From positions 3,845,001-3,909,000 of the forward strand of contig NZ_AP028664.1 of the NCBI RefSeq assembly GCF_041154455.1: a stretch of 64,000 nucleotides of DNA. Reading direction: 5' to 3'. The position numbers were made by a program, and so were the translations under genes. How positions within the stretch are numbered: the stretch's first letter is position 1; the number at the start of each line of letters is the position of its first letter. Source of the DNA: Variovorax sp. V213 (lineage in GTDB: Bacteria > Pseudomonadota > Gammaproteobacteria > Burkholderiales > Burkholderiaceae_C). This document shows positions 26,934-34,661 of this stretch, piece by piece. The notes under the pieces are model-generated. The model saw only the letters and a program-made list of their open reading frames with translations. It searched no databases and had not been told where the DNA came from.

Positions 26934-26948
26934 CTTGCACGATGCAAG
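26934..26948. promoter_or_regulatory. Inverted repeat in the cyanate operon leader
   Basis: CTTGCA and TGCAAG flank CGA, giving a 15-bp dyad 25 bp upstream of the cynA start. It could be an operator or a weak leader hairpin. No known consensus was matched. Confidence 0.35.
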
Positions 26949-27010
26949 GCCCGGGCCGAAAGCGAGGCCCAAAGGCTTGCCGACCGCAGATCGTGCCGCG
27001 CTTGTCGAGG

Positions 27011-27034
27011 CCTTGTAGGGCTGGCACTACAAGG
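27011..27034. promoter_or_regulatory. Dyad between response regulator and cyanate operon
   Basis: CCTTGTAG and CTACAAGG are perfect 8-bp arms around GGCTGGCA. It lies just past the response-regulator stop and about 100 bp before the cynA start, the expected place for an activator site of a LuxR-type response regulator. It could instead be part of a weak terminator, but no U-tract follows. Confidence 0.45.
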
Positions 27035-27055
27035 CGGTGCCCGCCGGCTTCGTTT

Positions 27056-27724
27056 TCAGGCCGCGGGGGCCGCTTTGCCGTGGCGCTCGGCATACAGCGC
27101 GAGCTCCACGTCGTTCTTGGTGCCGGTCTTTTCGAGGATGCGGGCGCGGTAAGTGCTGACCGTGTTGGGCGCCAGGCCCAGCTGCGCACCAATTTCGCTC
27201 ACGCTGTGCCCGGCGCTGAGCAGCCGGTACACCTGGTGCTCGCGATGCGAGAGCTGTTCGGGGCCCTGCCCCACGTTGCGGCCCACCGCGGCCGCCAGCG
27301 CTTCCGCCGTGGCCGCCGATACATAAAGACCGCCCGCCGCCACCTTGCGCACGGCACTCACCATGTCGTCGGCATCGGCGCTCTTGTTCAGGTAGCCCGA
27401 GGCGCCAAGCTTGATGCAGCGCACCGCGTACTGCTTCTCGGGGTAGGTGCTGAGCATCAGCACCGGCAGCGTGGGCCAGTCTTTGCGCAGGGCCTGCAAT
27501 ACGTCGAGGCCGTCGCGCCCCGGCAGCGCGATGTCGAGCAGCACCACGTCCAGGCCTTCGGGCCCGCCGAGTTCCTGCACGGCCGCCAGCACCTCGGGGC
27601 CGGTCTGCGCTTCCGCGCGAACGGCCATCGAGGGCAGTCCGTTGGAAAGATCGCCCAGCATCTGCTTCAGGCCCTCGCGCACGATGCGGTGGTCGTCGCC
27701 GATGAGCACGCGGATCTCGTTCAT
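27056..27724 (-). CDS. LuxR-family (NarL-type) response regulator
   Basis: Protein of 222 aa. The receiver domain (about 3-125) has the acidic pocket Asp10-Asp11, phosphoacceptor Asp64 in VVLLDIALPGRDG, the Thr/Ser switch in MLSTYPE and conserved Lys114. The C-terminal LuxR HTH (about 150-212) includes LSHREHQVYRLLSAGHSVSEI and LAPNTVSTYRARI. Start ATG 27724 is 10 bp after the kinase stop, so the two form an operon and presumably a cognate pair. It lies directly ahead of the cyanate operon on the same strand, which suggests it activates that operon in place of the usual LysR-type CynR. Confidence 0.93.
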   Translation of the reverse strand: MNEIRVLIGDDHRIVREGLKQMLGDLSNGLPSMAVRAEAQTGPEVLAAVQELGGPEGLDVVLLDIALPGRDGLDVLQALRKDWPTLPVLMLSTYPEKQYAVRCIKLGASGYLNKSADADDMVSAVRKVAAGGLYVSAATAEALAAAVGRNVGQGPEQLSHREHQVYRLLSAGHSVSEIGAQLGLAPNTVSTYRARILEKTGTKNDVELALYAERHGKAAPAA

Positions 27725-27734
27725 GCCGCCAAGC

Positions 27735-28916
27735 CTACACCGGCAGCGGCAGTTGCAGGCGGAAGGTGCTGCCCTCGCCCACCTGGCTGTGGATGTCGAT
27801 GCGCCCGCCGAAGTGACGCGCACGCTCCCGCATGCCGAGCACGCCGTAGGAGGTGGCCGCTTCGAAGGCCCCTGCCGGTGCCCCAACGCCGTCGTCGCGC
27901 ACGCTGATGTTCAGTTGCCCTTGTTCCACGCCGATGCGGATTTCGAGGCTGCGCGCCTTCGCATGGCGCCCGACGTTGCTGAGCATTTCCTGGAAGATCC
28001 GAAACACCGCAATGGCCGCGGGCTCGGGGAGTTCCACGCCGGCCGGCACGTCGAAGTGCCATTGCAGCGCCAGTTCGGCCGACTGCACGAACTCGTGCGC
28101 CTGCCATTCGAGTGCGGCCCACAGGCCCTGGTGGTCGAGGATGCTGGGACGCAGGTCGGTGATGATGCGACCCACGTTGTCGACCGCGCGCTCGATCAGC
28201 TGGCTCATGTTGCCGCACTTGCCGCGCATCTGGTCGCGCATGGCCTGCGCGGCATCGGGTGCGCGCTCCTGCTGCTCGCCCAGGCGCTTGCCGATCCAGT
28301 TGACGTCCATCTTGAGCGCCACCAGCAAGCTGCCGAGCTCGTCGTGCACCTCGCGTGCGATGCGCGTGCGCTCGTCTTCGCGCACCTTGTCGAGCCAGGC
28401 CGAGAGCTCGCGCAACTGCACCAGCGCATCGCTGAGTTCGCGTGTGCGCTCCTGCACGCGCAGGCCGAGCTCGTCCTTGGCCTGCTGCAGCGCCTCGGCC
28501 TGGCGGCGGCGTTCGGTGATGTCGACGAAGGTGATGACGCCGCCGCGCACCTGCGCGCCGTCCATGATGGGGTGGCTCGAATACTCCACCGCGAAGGCGC
28601 TGCCGTCGCGGCGCCAGAACACCTCGGTGTCGATGCGGCACGGCAGGCCGCGGCGAAAGGCATTGAAGATGGGACAGTCCGTGTCGGCGTAGTGCGAGCC
28701 ATCCGGGTGCGAGTGGTGCGTGAGCTCGTGCATGTTGCTGCCGATCACGTTGCGCGCCTCGTGGCCCAGCATCTCTGCCCCGGCCCGGTTGATGAACATG
28801 CAGTGCCCGTCGAGGTCGACGCCGAAGATGCCCTCGCCGGTGGACTCCAGCAGCAGCCCCAATTGGTGCTGCCACAGCGGGTGGCTGGCGGTAGGGTTCA
28901 GTACGGGCGTTTCCAT
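27735..28916 (-). CDS. PAS-domain sensor histidine kinase (HisKA_3 type)
   Basis: Protein of 393 aa with no membrane segment, so cytoplasmic. One PAS domain (about 15-135) contains FINRAGAEMLGHEARNVIGS and the PAC segment FWRRDGSAFAVEYSS. A coiled linker (about 136-175) follows, then a HisKA_3 dimerisation domain with phospho-acceptor His191 in RIAREVHDELGSLL, and a HATPase domain (about 300-393) with DDGVGAP and GVLGMRERA. The domain order is typical of NarX-like kinases that pair with LuxR regulators. The Cys residues in the PAS (Cys81, Cys93) could sense a reactive ligand such as cyanate; that is only a suggestion. Confidence 0.93.
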   Translation of the reverse strand: METPVLNPTASHPLWQHQLGLLLESTGEGIFGVDLDGHCMFINRAGAEMLGHEARNVIGSNMHELTHHSHPDGSHYADTDCPIFNAFRRGLPCRIDTEVFWRRDGSAFAVEYSSHPIMDGAQVRGGVITFVDITERRRQAEALQQAKDELGLRVQERTRELSDALVQLRELSAWLDKVREDERTRIAREVHDELGSLLVALKMDVNWIGKRLGEQQERAPDAAQAMRDQMRGKCGNMSQLIERAVDNVGRIITDLRPSILDHQGLWAALEWQAHEFVQSAELALQWHFDVPAGVELPEPAAIAVFRIFQEMLSNVGRHAKARSLEIRIGVEQGQLNISVRDDGVGAPAGAFEAATSYGVLGMRERARHFGGRIDIHSQVGEGSTFRLQLPLPV

Positions 28917-28961
28917 GCACCAAAAGCAAGCAACAAACGTTCCTGAAGAAGGACAGGCCGG

Positions 28962-29384
28962 TCAGCGCTCCCAGCGGAACTTGCGGTCGGATTCGGCAAT
29001 GGGCTGGTCGTTGATGCTCGCAAAGCGCTTTTGCATCAACCCGTTCTCGGCGAACTCCCAGTTCTCGTTGCCGTGGCTTCGAAACCACTGTCCCGCCGCA
29101 TCATGCCATTCGTATTCGAAGCGCACCGCAATGCGGTTGTCCATGAAGGCCCAGAGCTGCTTCTTCAGGCGGTAGTCGTGCTCGCGCTCCCACTTGCGGG
29201 TGAGAAATTCGACCACCTGCTCGCGGCCGTTGACAAAGTCGGCGCGGTTGCGCCACTCGGTATCGGGCGTGTAGGCCAGGCTCACGCGAACCGGGTCGCG
29301 CGTGTTCCAGGCGTCTTCGGCGGCCTGGACTTTCTTCGTGGCGCTTTCAAGCGTAAAGGGAGGCAGTGGCGGACGGGATTCCAT
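28962..29384 (-). CDS. SnoaL/NTF2-like protein (DUF1348)
   Basis: Protein of 140 aa with the NTF2/SnoaL alpha+beta fold typical of DUF1348: AEDAWNTRDPVRVSLAYTPD near the start, then WRNRADFVNGREQVVEFL, and the late strand segment ENWEFAENGLMQKRFASIND. The family has no firmly known activity; members are often expressed under TetR control with oxidative or electrophile stress genes. Start ATG 29384 is chosen; the frame extends to 29525 but that would run across the operator. It is divergent from a TetR gene with a shared operator and is therefore its likely target. Confidence 0.85.
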   Translation of the reverse strand: MESRPPLPPFTLESATKKVQAAEDAWNTRDPVRVSLAYTPDTEWRNRADFVNGREQVVEFLTRKWEREHDYRLKKQLWAFMDNRIAVRFEYEWHDAAGQWFRSHGNENWEFAENGLMQKRFASINDQPIAESDRKFRWER

Positions 29385-29443
29385 GAGCGTCTTTCGTTGA
29401 AGTGAAGTGGATGAAAGGGCTGGTACAGGCCCGCAGTGTGCCA

Positions 29444-29467
29444 CATGTAGACAGACCTGTCTACATG
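29444..29467. promoter_or_regulatory. Perfect 24-bp TetR operator between divergent genes
   Basis: Two perfect 11-bp arms, CATGTAGACAG and CTGTCTACATG, flank AC. The site is 14 bp upstream of the TetR start and 59 bp upstream of the DUF1348 start, so it can repress both. The TAGACAG/CTGTCTA core is common for TetR regulators of this size. The -10-like CATACAAT overlaps its right edge. Confidence 0.85.
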
Positions 29468-29481
29468 CATACAATAGCGCC

Positions 29482-30084
29482 ATGGACATCTCTGCACTGC
29501 CCGCACGCGAGCGCATCCTGCACACGGCGCACGACCTCTTCTATGCCGACGGCATCCGTGCCACAGGCATCGACCGCGTCATCGCCGAATCGGGCGTGAC
29601 CAAGGTCACCTTCTACCGGCACTTCCCGTCGAAGGACGACCTGGTGCGCGAATTCCTCGACCACCGCCACGCGCGGTGGATGGCCTGGTTCGTCGATGCA
29701 CTGGGACGCCGCGGCGCGCACGAGCGCATCGGCGATGCCGGTGCCTTGCTTCTGCTCGCCGACGTGATGGCCGAATGGTTCGCCGACCCGGTGTTTCGCG
29801 GCTGCGCCTTCATCAACTCGGTGGCCGAAGTGGGCAGCAGCGTGGAAGGCGCGGCGCAGCGCGCGCGCGAACACAAGCGCGAAATGGTGGAAGTCATCGC
29901 AGGACTGCTGCCCGCGGATTCACCCTCGCGCATGGCGCTTGCGCAGGCCGCTGCGCTGGGTGTGGACGGCGCCATCGTCAAGGCGCAGATGGGCGACGCG
30001 GCCCTGGCTCGCGAAGCCATCGACGACTTGCGACGCCTTCTCCAGGCACTGGCGGTCGCGTCGCACCCCGCAGCGCCCCGATAA
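29482..30084 (+). CDS. TetR-family transcriptional regulator
   Basis: Protein of 200 aa. The TetR HTH spans about 8-55 (RERILHTAHDLFYADGIRATGIDRVI, then VTKVTFYRHFPSKDDLV). The C-terminal ligand domain follows. Start ATG 29482 is chosen because the HTH begins right after it and the operator lies just upstream; the frame to 29407 would put the operator inside the gene. It most likely represses itself and the divergent DUF1348 gene through the 24-bp palindrome. The inducer is unknown. A LysR gene follows 20 bp later in the same direction, so the two could share a transcript. Confidence 0.92.
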   Translation: MDISALPARERILHTAHDLFYADGIRATGIDRVIAESGVTKVTFYRHFPSKDDLVREFLDHRHARWMAWFVDALGRRGAHERIGDAGALLLLADVMAEWFADPVFRGCAFINSVAEVGSSVEGAAQRAREHKREMVEVIAGLLPADSPSRMALAQAAALGVDGAIVKAQMGDAALAREAIDDLRRLLQALAVASHPAAPR

Positions 30085-30104
30085 GATCCAGCCCGGAACG
30101 ACAC

Positions 30105-30989
30105 ATGGCTTCAACGCGACTCCCCTCGACCCAGGGCCTGCAGGCCTTCGAGGCCGTGGCACGGCTGCGCAGCGTGAACCTCGCGGCAGAGGAACTCAGC
30201 GTGACGCCCAGTGCCGTGAGCCACCGCATCCGCCAGCTCGAAACGCTGCTCGAACTCAAGTTCTTCGTGGGCAACGACTTCAGCCTGAGCGCCGATGGCG
30301 TGGCCTACCTTGCCCGCGTGCGCGAAGCCATTGCGGCGTTGCAGCAGGTGCCTGGGCGAGAGCCCGCATCGCAGGTGCGGCGGCTGCGCGTGGCCGTGAC
30401 GCCCACCTTCTCGCGCCAGATGCTGCTGCCCCGGCTGGCCGTGTTTCGCGATGCCTATCCGAACATCGAACTGATGCTGCAGGTGACCACGCCGGTGCGC
30501 AACATGACGGCCGAAGAGGCCGACATCGAGCTGCGCTTCGGCACCGGGCCCTTTCACGACCGGGAGTTCTTCCAGTTGCTGGCCGACGAGGTCTCGCCGG
30601 TGTGCAGCCCGGCCTACCTGGAGCGCCACGGCCCGTTCGGCGGCTTTTCCACGGATGCGGAAATCTCGCGCGCCCAGTTGCTGCGCACGCCGCTGGAAGC
30701 CTGGCGCACCTGGTTCAAGGCCTCTGGCATCGGCCTGCCCGAGCCGGCCACGGGCCACCAGTTCAACGACCTGGGCCTGGCCCTCGATGCGGCCGCCGAA
30801 GACTTCGGCGTGGTGCTCATGCACCTGAAGCTGGGGAGCGCATGGCTCGACAGCGGCCGCCTTGTGCGGCTTTCGCCGCGCAGTGTGCCCTCGCCCAACG
30901 CCTACTTCATCTGCTGGCGGCCGGGTGCCATGGAGCGCTGGGAATGCGCGACCTTCGCCGAATGGCTGCGCCAGGCACTGCGCGACTGA
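30105..30989 (+). CDS. LysR-family transcriptional regulator (GcvA-like)
   Basis: Protein of 294 aa. The HTH at about 10-65 has the GcvA-type look (GLQAFEAVARLRSVNLAAEELSVTPSAVSHRIRQLE), with a substrate domain from about residue 95 (RLRVAVTPTFSRQMLLPRL). It follows the TetR gene by 20 bp and precedes the lactate-dehydrogenase-type gene by 144 bp on the same strand. It may regulate either; unlike most LysR genes it is not divergent from its neighbour. Confidence 0.92.
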   Translation: MASTRLPSTQGLQAFEAVARLRSVNLAAEELSVTPSAVSHRIRQLETLLELKFFVGNDFSLSADGVAYLARVREAIAALQQVPGREPASQVRRLRVAVTPTFSRQMLLPRLAVFRDAYPNIELMLQVTTPVRNMTAEEADIELRFGTGPFHDREFFQLLADEVSPVCSPAYLERHGPFGGFSTDAEISRAQLLRTPLEAWRTWFKASGIGLPEPATGHQFNDLGLALDAAAEDFGVVLMHLKLGSAWLDSGRLVRLSPRSVPSPNAYFICWRPGAMERWECATFAEWLRQALRD

Positions 30990-31007
30990 ACTGAATTCTT
31001 TTCAGTT
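30989..31007. other. Hairpin overlapping the LysR stop codon
   Basis: AACTGAA and TTCAGTT form a perfect 7-bp stem around TTCTT, beginning at the last base of the LysR stop codon. No U-tract follows (the next bases are GCGGAC), so it is not a standard terminator. It might be an operator for the downstream dehydrogenase or an RNA stability hairpin. Confidence 0.35.
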
Positions 31008-31133
31008 GCGGACCGGGTAATTTTCAGCTCGCCCGCGGCCGCGCGCATCACACTCGGGCCGCCGCGGGGCCTGCCCATAATGGCGGGCCTTCGCAAAAAG
31101 CGAACGACCGAAGACCCCACAGGAGACCGCCTC

Positions 31134-32291
31134 GTGCCAGACCTTTCCAAGATCACCTGCATCGAAGACCTGCGGGTGGTCGCCAAGCGGCGCGTGCCGA
31201 AGATGTTCTACGACTACGCCGACTCCGGCGCGTGGACCGAGAGCACCTACCGCGCCAACGAGAGCGACTTCCAGAAGATCAAGCTGCGCCAGCGCGTGGC
31301 CGTGAACATGGAGGGCCGCACCACGCGCTCCACCATGATCGGCCAGGACGTGGCCATGCCGGTGGCCATTGCGCCCACCGGTCTCACCGGCATGCAGCAC
31401 GCAGACGGCGAAATCCTGGGCGCGCGCGCGGCCAAGGCCTTCGGCATTCCGTTCACCCTGTCGACCATGAGCATCTGCTCGCTCGAGGACATTGCCGAGC
31501 ACACCGGCCGGCATCCGTTCTGGTTTCAGCTCTATGTGATGAAGGACCGCGACTTCATCGAGCGGCTGATCGAGCGCGCGCGCGCCGCGAACGTGTCGGC
31601 GCTGCAGCTCACGCTCGACCTGCAGATCCTCGGGCAGCGCCACAAGGACATCAAGAACGGCCTCTCGACGCCGCCCAAGCCAACCATTGCCAACATGATC
31701 AACCTGGCGACCAAGCCGCACTGGTGCATGGGCATGCTGGGCACCAAGCGCCGCACCTTCGGCAACATCGCGGGCCATGCCAAGGGTGTGAAAGACCTGT
31801 CGTCGCTGTCGTCGTGGACGGCCGAGCAGTTCGACCCGGCACTGAGCTGGGCCGACGTGGAATGGATCAAGAAGCGCTGGGGCGGCAAGCTGATCCTCAA
31901 GGGCATCATGGACGTGGAAGATGCGCGCCTTGCAGTGTCCAGCGGCGCCGACGCGCTCATCGTCTCCAACCATGGCGGCCGCCAGCTCGACGGTGCGCCC
32001 TCTTCCATCGCGGCGCTGCCCGCCATCGTCGATGCCGTGGGCCGCGAGATCGAGGTGTGGATGGACGGCGGCATCCGCAGCGGGCAGGACGTGCTCAAGG
32101 CCCGCGCGCTCGGCGCCCGCGGCACGCTCATCGGCCGCAGCTTTCTGTACGGCCTGGGTGCCTACGGCCAGGCCGGGGTGACGCGCGCGCTGCAGATCAT
32201 CCACAAGGAACTCGACATCACCATGGCCTTCTGCGGCCGCACCGACATCGAGAACGTGGATTCGAGCATCCTGCTGCCGGGCACCTTCTAG
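31134..32291 (+). CDS. lldD: FMN-dependent L-lactate-type alpha-hydroxy acid dehydrogenase
   Basis: Protein of 385 aa of the FMN alpha-hydroxy-acid dehydrogenase family, which oxidises L-lactate or a related 2-hydroxy acid to the keto acid and passes electrons to the quinone pool. Visible features are the N-terminal MFYDYADSGAWTEST, the FMN-site segment PVAIAPTGLTGM, the catalytic-base segment SNHGGRQLDG with His280, and the phosphate-binding GGIRSGQDVLKARALGA. The start is put at GTG 31134 because AGGAG lies 8 bp upstream; an ATG at 31080 has no ribosome site. No lactate permease or lldR lies nearby, so the substrate could be another hydroxy acid such as mandelate or glycolate. Confidence 0.88.
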   Translation: MPDLSKITCIEDLRVVAKRRVPKMFYDYADSGAWTESTYRANESDFQKIKLRQRVAVNMEGRTTRSTMIGQDVAMPVAIAPTGLTGMQHADGEILGARAAKAFGIPFTLSTMSICSLEDIAEHTGRHPFWFQLYVMKDRDFIERLIERARAANVSALQLTLDLQILGQRHKDIKNGLSTPPKPTIANMINLATKPHWCMGMLGTKRRTFGNIAGHAKGVKDLSSLSSWTAEQFDPALSWADVEWIKKRWGGKLILKGIMDVEDARLAVSSGADALIVSNHGGRQLDGAPSSIAALPAIVDAVGREIEVWMDGGIRSGQDVLKARALGARGTLIGRSFLYGLGAYGQAGVTRALQIIHKELDITMAFCGRTDIENVDSSILLPGTF

Positions 32292-32312
32292 GCCCCTCAG
32301 ACGCACATATCG

Positions 32313-33287
32313 TCAGTCCGCGTAGACGCCCGCGGCCTTGATGATCGGGCTCCACTTGGCGATCTCGGCGGCCACGAACCTTTTGTGGCCCTCGGGTTCG
32401 ATGCGGCCATCGGTGGCCACCACGGCGCCCAGCGCTTCCTCGCGCTTGATGAAATCGGGGTCCTTGAGCGCCGTCTTCAGCGCATCGCTGAGCTTCTTCA
32501 GCACCACTGCCGGCGTGCCCCTGGGCGCGTACAGGCCGTGCCAGATGGTGACCTGGAAGTTCTTCAGGCCGGCTTCGTCCAGCGTGGGCAGGTCTTTCAG
32601 CAGCGGCATGGCGAGACGCCTGGGCGTGGTGACCGCATAGGCCTTGACCTTCTTCGCCTCGATCTGCGGTGAGGTGTTGGTGGTCTGGTCGCACAGGAGG
32701 TCGATCTGCCCGCCGATGAGGTCGGTGATGGCCGGCGCCGTGCCCTTGTAGGGAACGGGCGTCATCTCGGTCCTGGTGGCGCTCTGGTAGAGCAGCCCGC
32801 ACAGGTGCGAGGCCGAGCCGATGCCCGCGTTGCCGATGTTGATCCTGCCCTTGTTGGCGGCAATCCAGCCGGCAAGCTCCGCGTAGTTGTTGGCCGGAAT
32901 GCTCGGCTTGGCGATCAGCGTCATGGGCACGTCGTTGACGATGCCGAGGTATTCGAAGTCGCTCTCGACCTTGAAGGGCACGTTGCGCACCAGCGTCGGC
33001 ACGGTGGCCATTGCGATGTGGTTCAGCAGCAGCGTGTAGCCGTCGGGCGTGGCGCGCGCCACCTTGGCCGCACCGATGGAACTGCCGGCGCCGGGCACGT
33101 TGTCGATGATCACGCTCGCGCCGCCCAGGGGCTTGCGCAATGCTTCGGCGAGGTCCCGCGCCACGCGGTCGGTGGGGCCACCGGCGGCAAAGGGCACGAC
33201 GATGGTCACGGGCTTGCCGACGGGAAAGTCCTGCGCATGCGCACCGGCGGCCAGGACGATCGCCGCAAGGGCGAACATTTTTTTCAT
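32313..33287 (-). CDS. Bug/TctC-family tripartite tricarboxylate binding protein
   Basis: Protein of 324 aa with a signal peptide (MKKMFALAAIVLAAGAHAQ). The Bug fold is clear: KPVTIVVPFAAGGPTDRVARDLA at the ligand-pocket start, VIIDNVPGAGSSIGAAKVA, and the family segment VPYKGTAPAITDLIGGQIDL. GGAG lies 5 bp before the ATG. It lies 27 bp after the secreted hydrolase and is the third gene of the tannase operon, so the ligand may be an aromatic or carboxylic acid released by these esterases. No TctA/TctB membrane genes are present in the window, as is usual for orphan Bug proteins. Confidence 0.93.
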   Translation of the reverse strand: MKKMFALAAIVLAAGAHAQDFPVGKPVTIVVPFAAGGPTDRVARDLAEALRKPLGGASVIIDNVPGAGSSIGAAKVARATPDGYTLLLNHIAMATVPTLVRNVPFKVESDFEYLGIVNDVPMTLIAKPSIPANNYAELAGWIAANKGRINIGNAGIGSASHLCGLLYQSATRTEMTPVPYKGTAPAITDLIGGQIDLLCDQTTNTSPQIEAKKVKAYAVTTPRRLAMPLLKDLPTLDEAGLKNFQVTIWHGLYAPRGTPAVVLKKLSDALKTALKDPDFIKREEALGAVVATDGRIEPEGHKRFVAAEIAKWSPIIKAAGVYAD

Positions 33288-33314
33288 GGGGTCTCCATCG
33301 AGTGAAAGAAAAAA

Positions 33315-34661
33315 TCAGGGGACCCGCGCGGGCACGCGGGTTTCGAGCGCGGGAGGCTGCCACTCGGGCTTGATGTGGCAGCCGTTCTTGCCGTCGGTGT
33401 CGTAGCGCGGCACCAGCGCCGCGCAGCGTTGCGCAAGGCTCGCGGGCGTGGGCTTCTCGCCCTTGTCGATCCAGTCCATCAAGGCGTCGAAGAGCGCAGG
33501 GTATTCCGTGTCGCTCAGGTAGCTGTGCTCGCGCTCGGCGCTGAAGCTCTGCACCAGCGTGCCGCCCGTGCCCGCGGCATCGCGAATGCGCCGGTAGGCG
33601 TTCTCGAGTTCGACGAAAGCCGTGGGGTCGTCGATGGCGTGCAGGGCCACGGTGGGCAGCGCGGTGCGGCCGGTGGGCTGGCTGTCGGCGGCGAGTGCGC
33701 CCTTGGCCTGCGGATCGGCCGCATAGCGTGCAACGCCGGCGTTGAGCGCCGCATCGTCCGCCGAGCCCTGATAGAACACGCCGATGTTGCCGAAGGGATT
33801 GCGTCCGCCCAGGCGCTTCTGCACCAGGTCCTGGAACAGCCAGGTGGCCCAGTTCAGGTGGCCCTGCAGCGAGCGCTCCTGGATCTTGACCACCGACAGG
33901 ATGGTCTTGAGGCGCGCGGCCTGCTCGGGCGTGCGCTGCGCCGCGGGCACACCGACACCGGCGCACTCCTTGACGCGTGCAGCCAGCTCAGCGCGCGTGA
34001 GCTTCGAATCCATGGGCAGGCCTTGCCACAACGGGTATTGCGGCTCGTCGGGCTTCGGATGGTTGCGGCATACGTACTGGTAGACCACGCGCAAGTCGAG
34101 CCGGAAATCGTAGGCACTGTTGCCGCCGCCGAGCACGCCGCTGGTGAGCAGCAGGCCGTCGTACGGGCTCTTCGCATCGCCCGCCGGCGCATAGAGTTCG
34201 GCGGCCTTTGCGGCCACGCCCGCGCCGTAGCTCTGGCCATGCAGCAGCGTGCGGCGCGGTGGACCGAAGCGCTGCACGAAGATGCGGCGCAGGCGCTCGG
34301 TGTCCTCGGCGGCCATGGTCACGCCATAGCCACCGCGCCGGTAGGTGGAGCCGGCCCATGCGTAGCCGGCCTTCACGGTGACGGCCCAGCGCTTCAGGTC
34401 TTCCTCGCCGCGCGCCAGCTTGGGCGGACCGGTCTCGGGGCCGCCATGGGCGTGCATCACGAGCACGCGGTTCCAATCCTTCGGAATCGCGATCCAGTAG
34501 AAGGCGCCCGTGCCGTCTTCGCCGGTGTAGCAGCGCGCGGCCTCGGGCACGGGCGCCGGGCAGGCCGCGGGCTTGGGTGCTGCAGGCGCCGCGTGCGCGA
34601 ACGGCATCGGCGCCATGCCGAGCAGTGCGAATGCGGCCAGAGTGGACAGTGGTTTTTTCAA
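33315..34661 (-). CDS. Secreted alpha/beta hydrolase
   Basis: Protein of 448 aa with a signal peptide (KKPLSTLAAFALLGMAPMPFAHAA). The serine-hydrolase elbow is LLHGQSYGAGVAAKA, preceded by an oxyanion-hole-like HAHGGPE. A late His in SAEREHSYLSD may complete the triad. The start appears to be TTG 34661, whose last bases overlap the tannase stop (TTGA), giving a 4-bp coupling; no ATG or GTG precedes the signal peptide. Four or more Cys fit an exported, disulfide-bearing enzyme. It is probably an esterase or peptidase working with the tannase-family protein; the exact substrate is not visible. Confidence 0.78.
   Translation of the reverse strand: MKKPLSTLAAFALLGMAPMPFAHAAPAAPKPAACPAPVPEAARCYTGEDGTGAFYWIAIPKDWNRVLVMHAHGGPETGPPKLARGEEDLKRWAVTVKAGYAWAGSTYRRGGYGVTMAAEDTERLRRIFVQRFGPPRRTLLHGQSYGAGVAAKAAELYAPAGDAKSPYDGLLLTSGVLGGGNSAYDFRLDLRVVYQYVCRNHPKPDEPQYPLWQGLPMDSKLTRAELAARVKECAGVGVPAAQRTPEQAARLKTILSVVKIQERSLQGHLNWATWLFQDLVQKRLGGRNPFGNIGVFYQGSADDAALNAGVARYAADPQAKGALAADSQPTGRTALPTVALHAIDDPTAFVELENAYRRIRDAAGTGGTLVQSFSAEREHSYLSDTEYPALFDALMDWIDKGEKPTPASLAQRCAALVPRYDTDGKNGCHIKPEWQPPALETRVPARVP

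Noticed and set aside
26909..27055. A sigma-54 promoter before the cyanate operon
   Set aside because: GG and GC elements exist (GGCACGATCTGC) but are 8 bp apart instead of the required 10.
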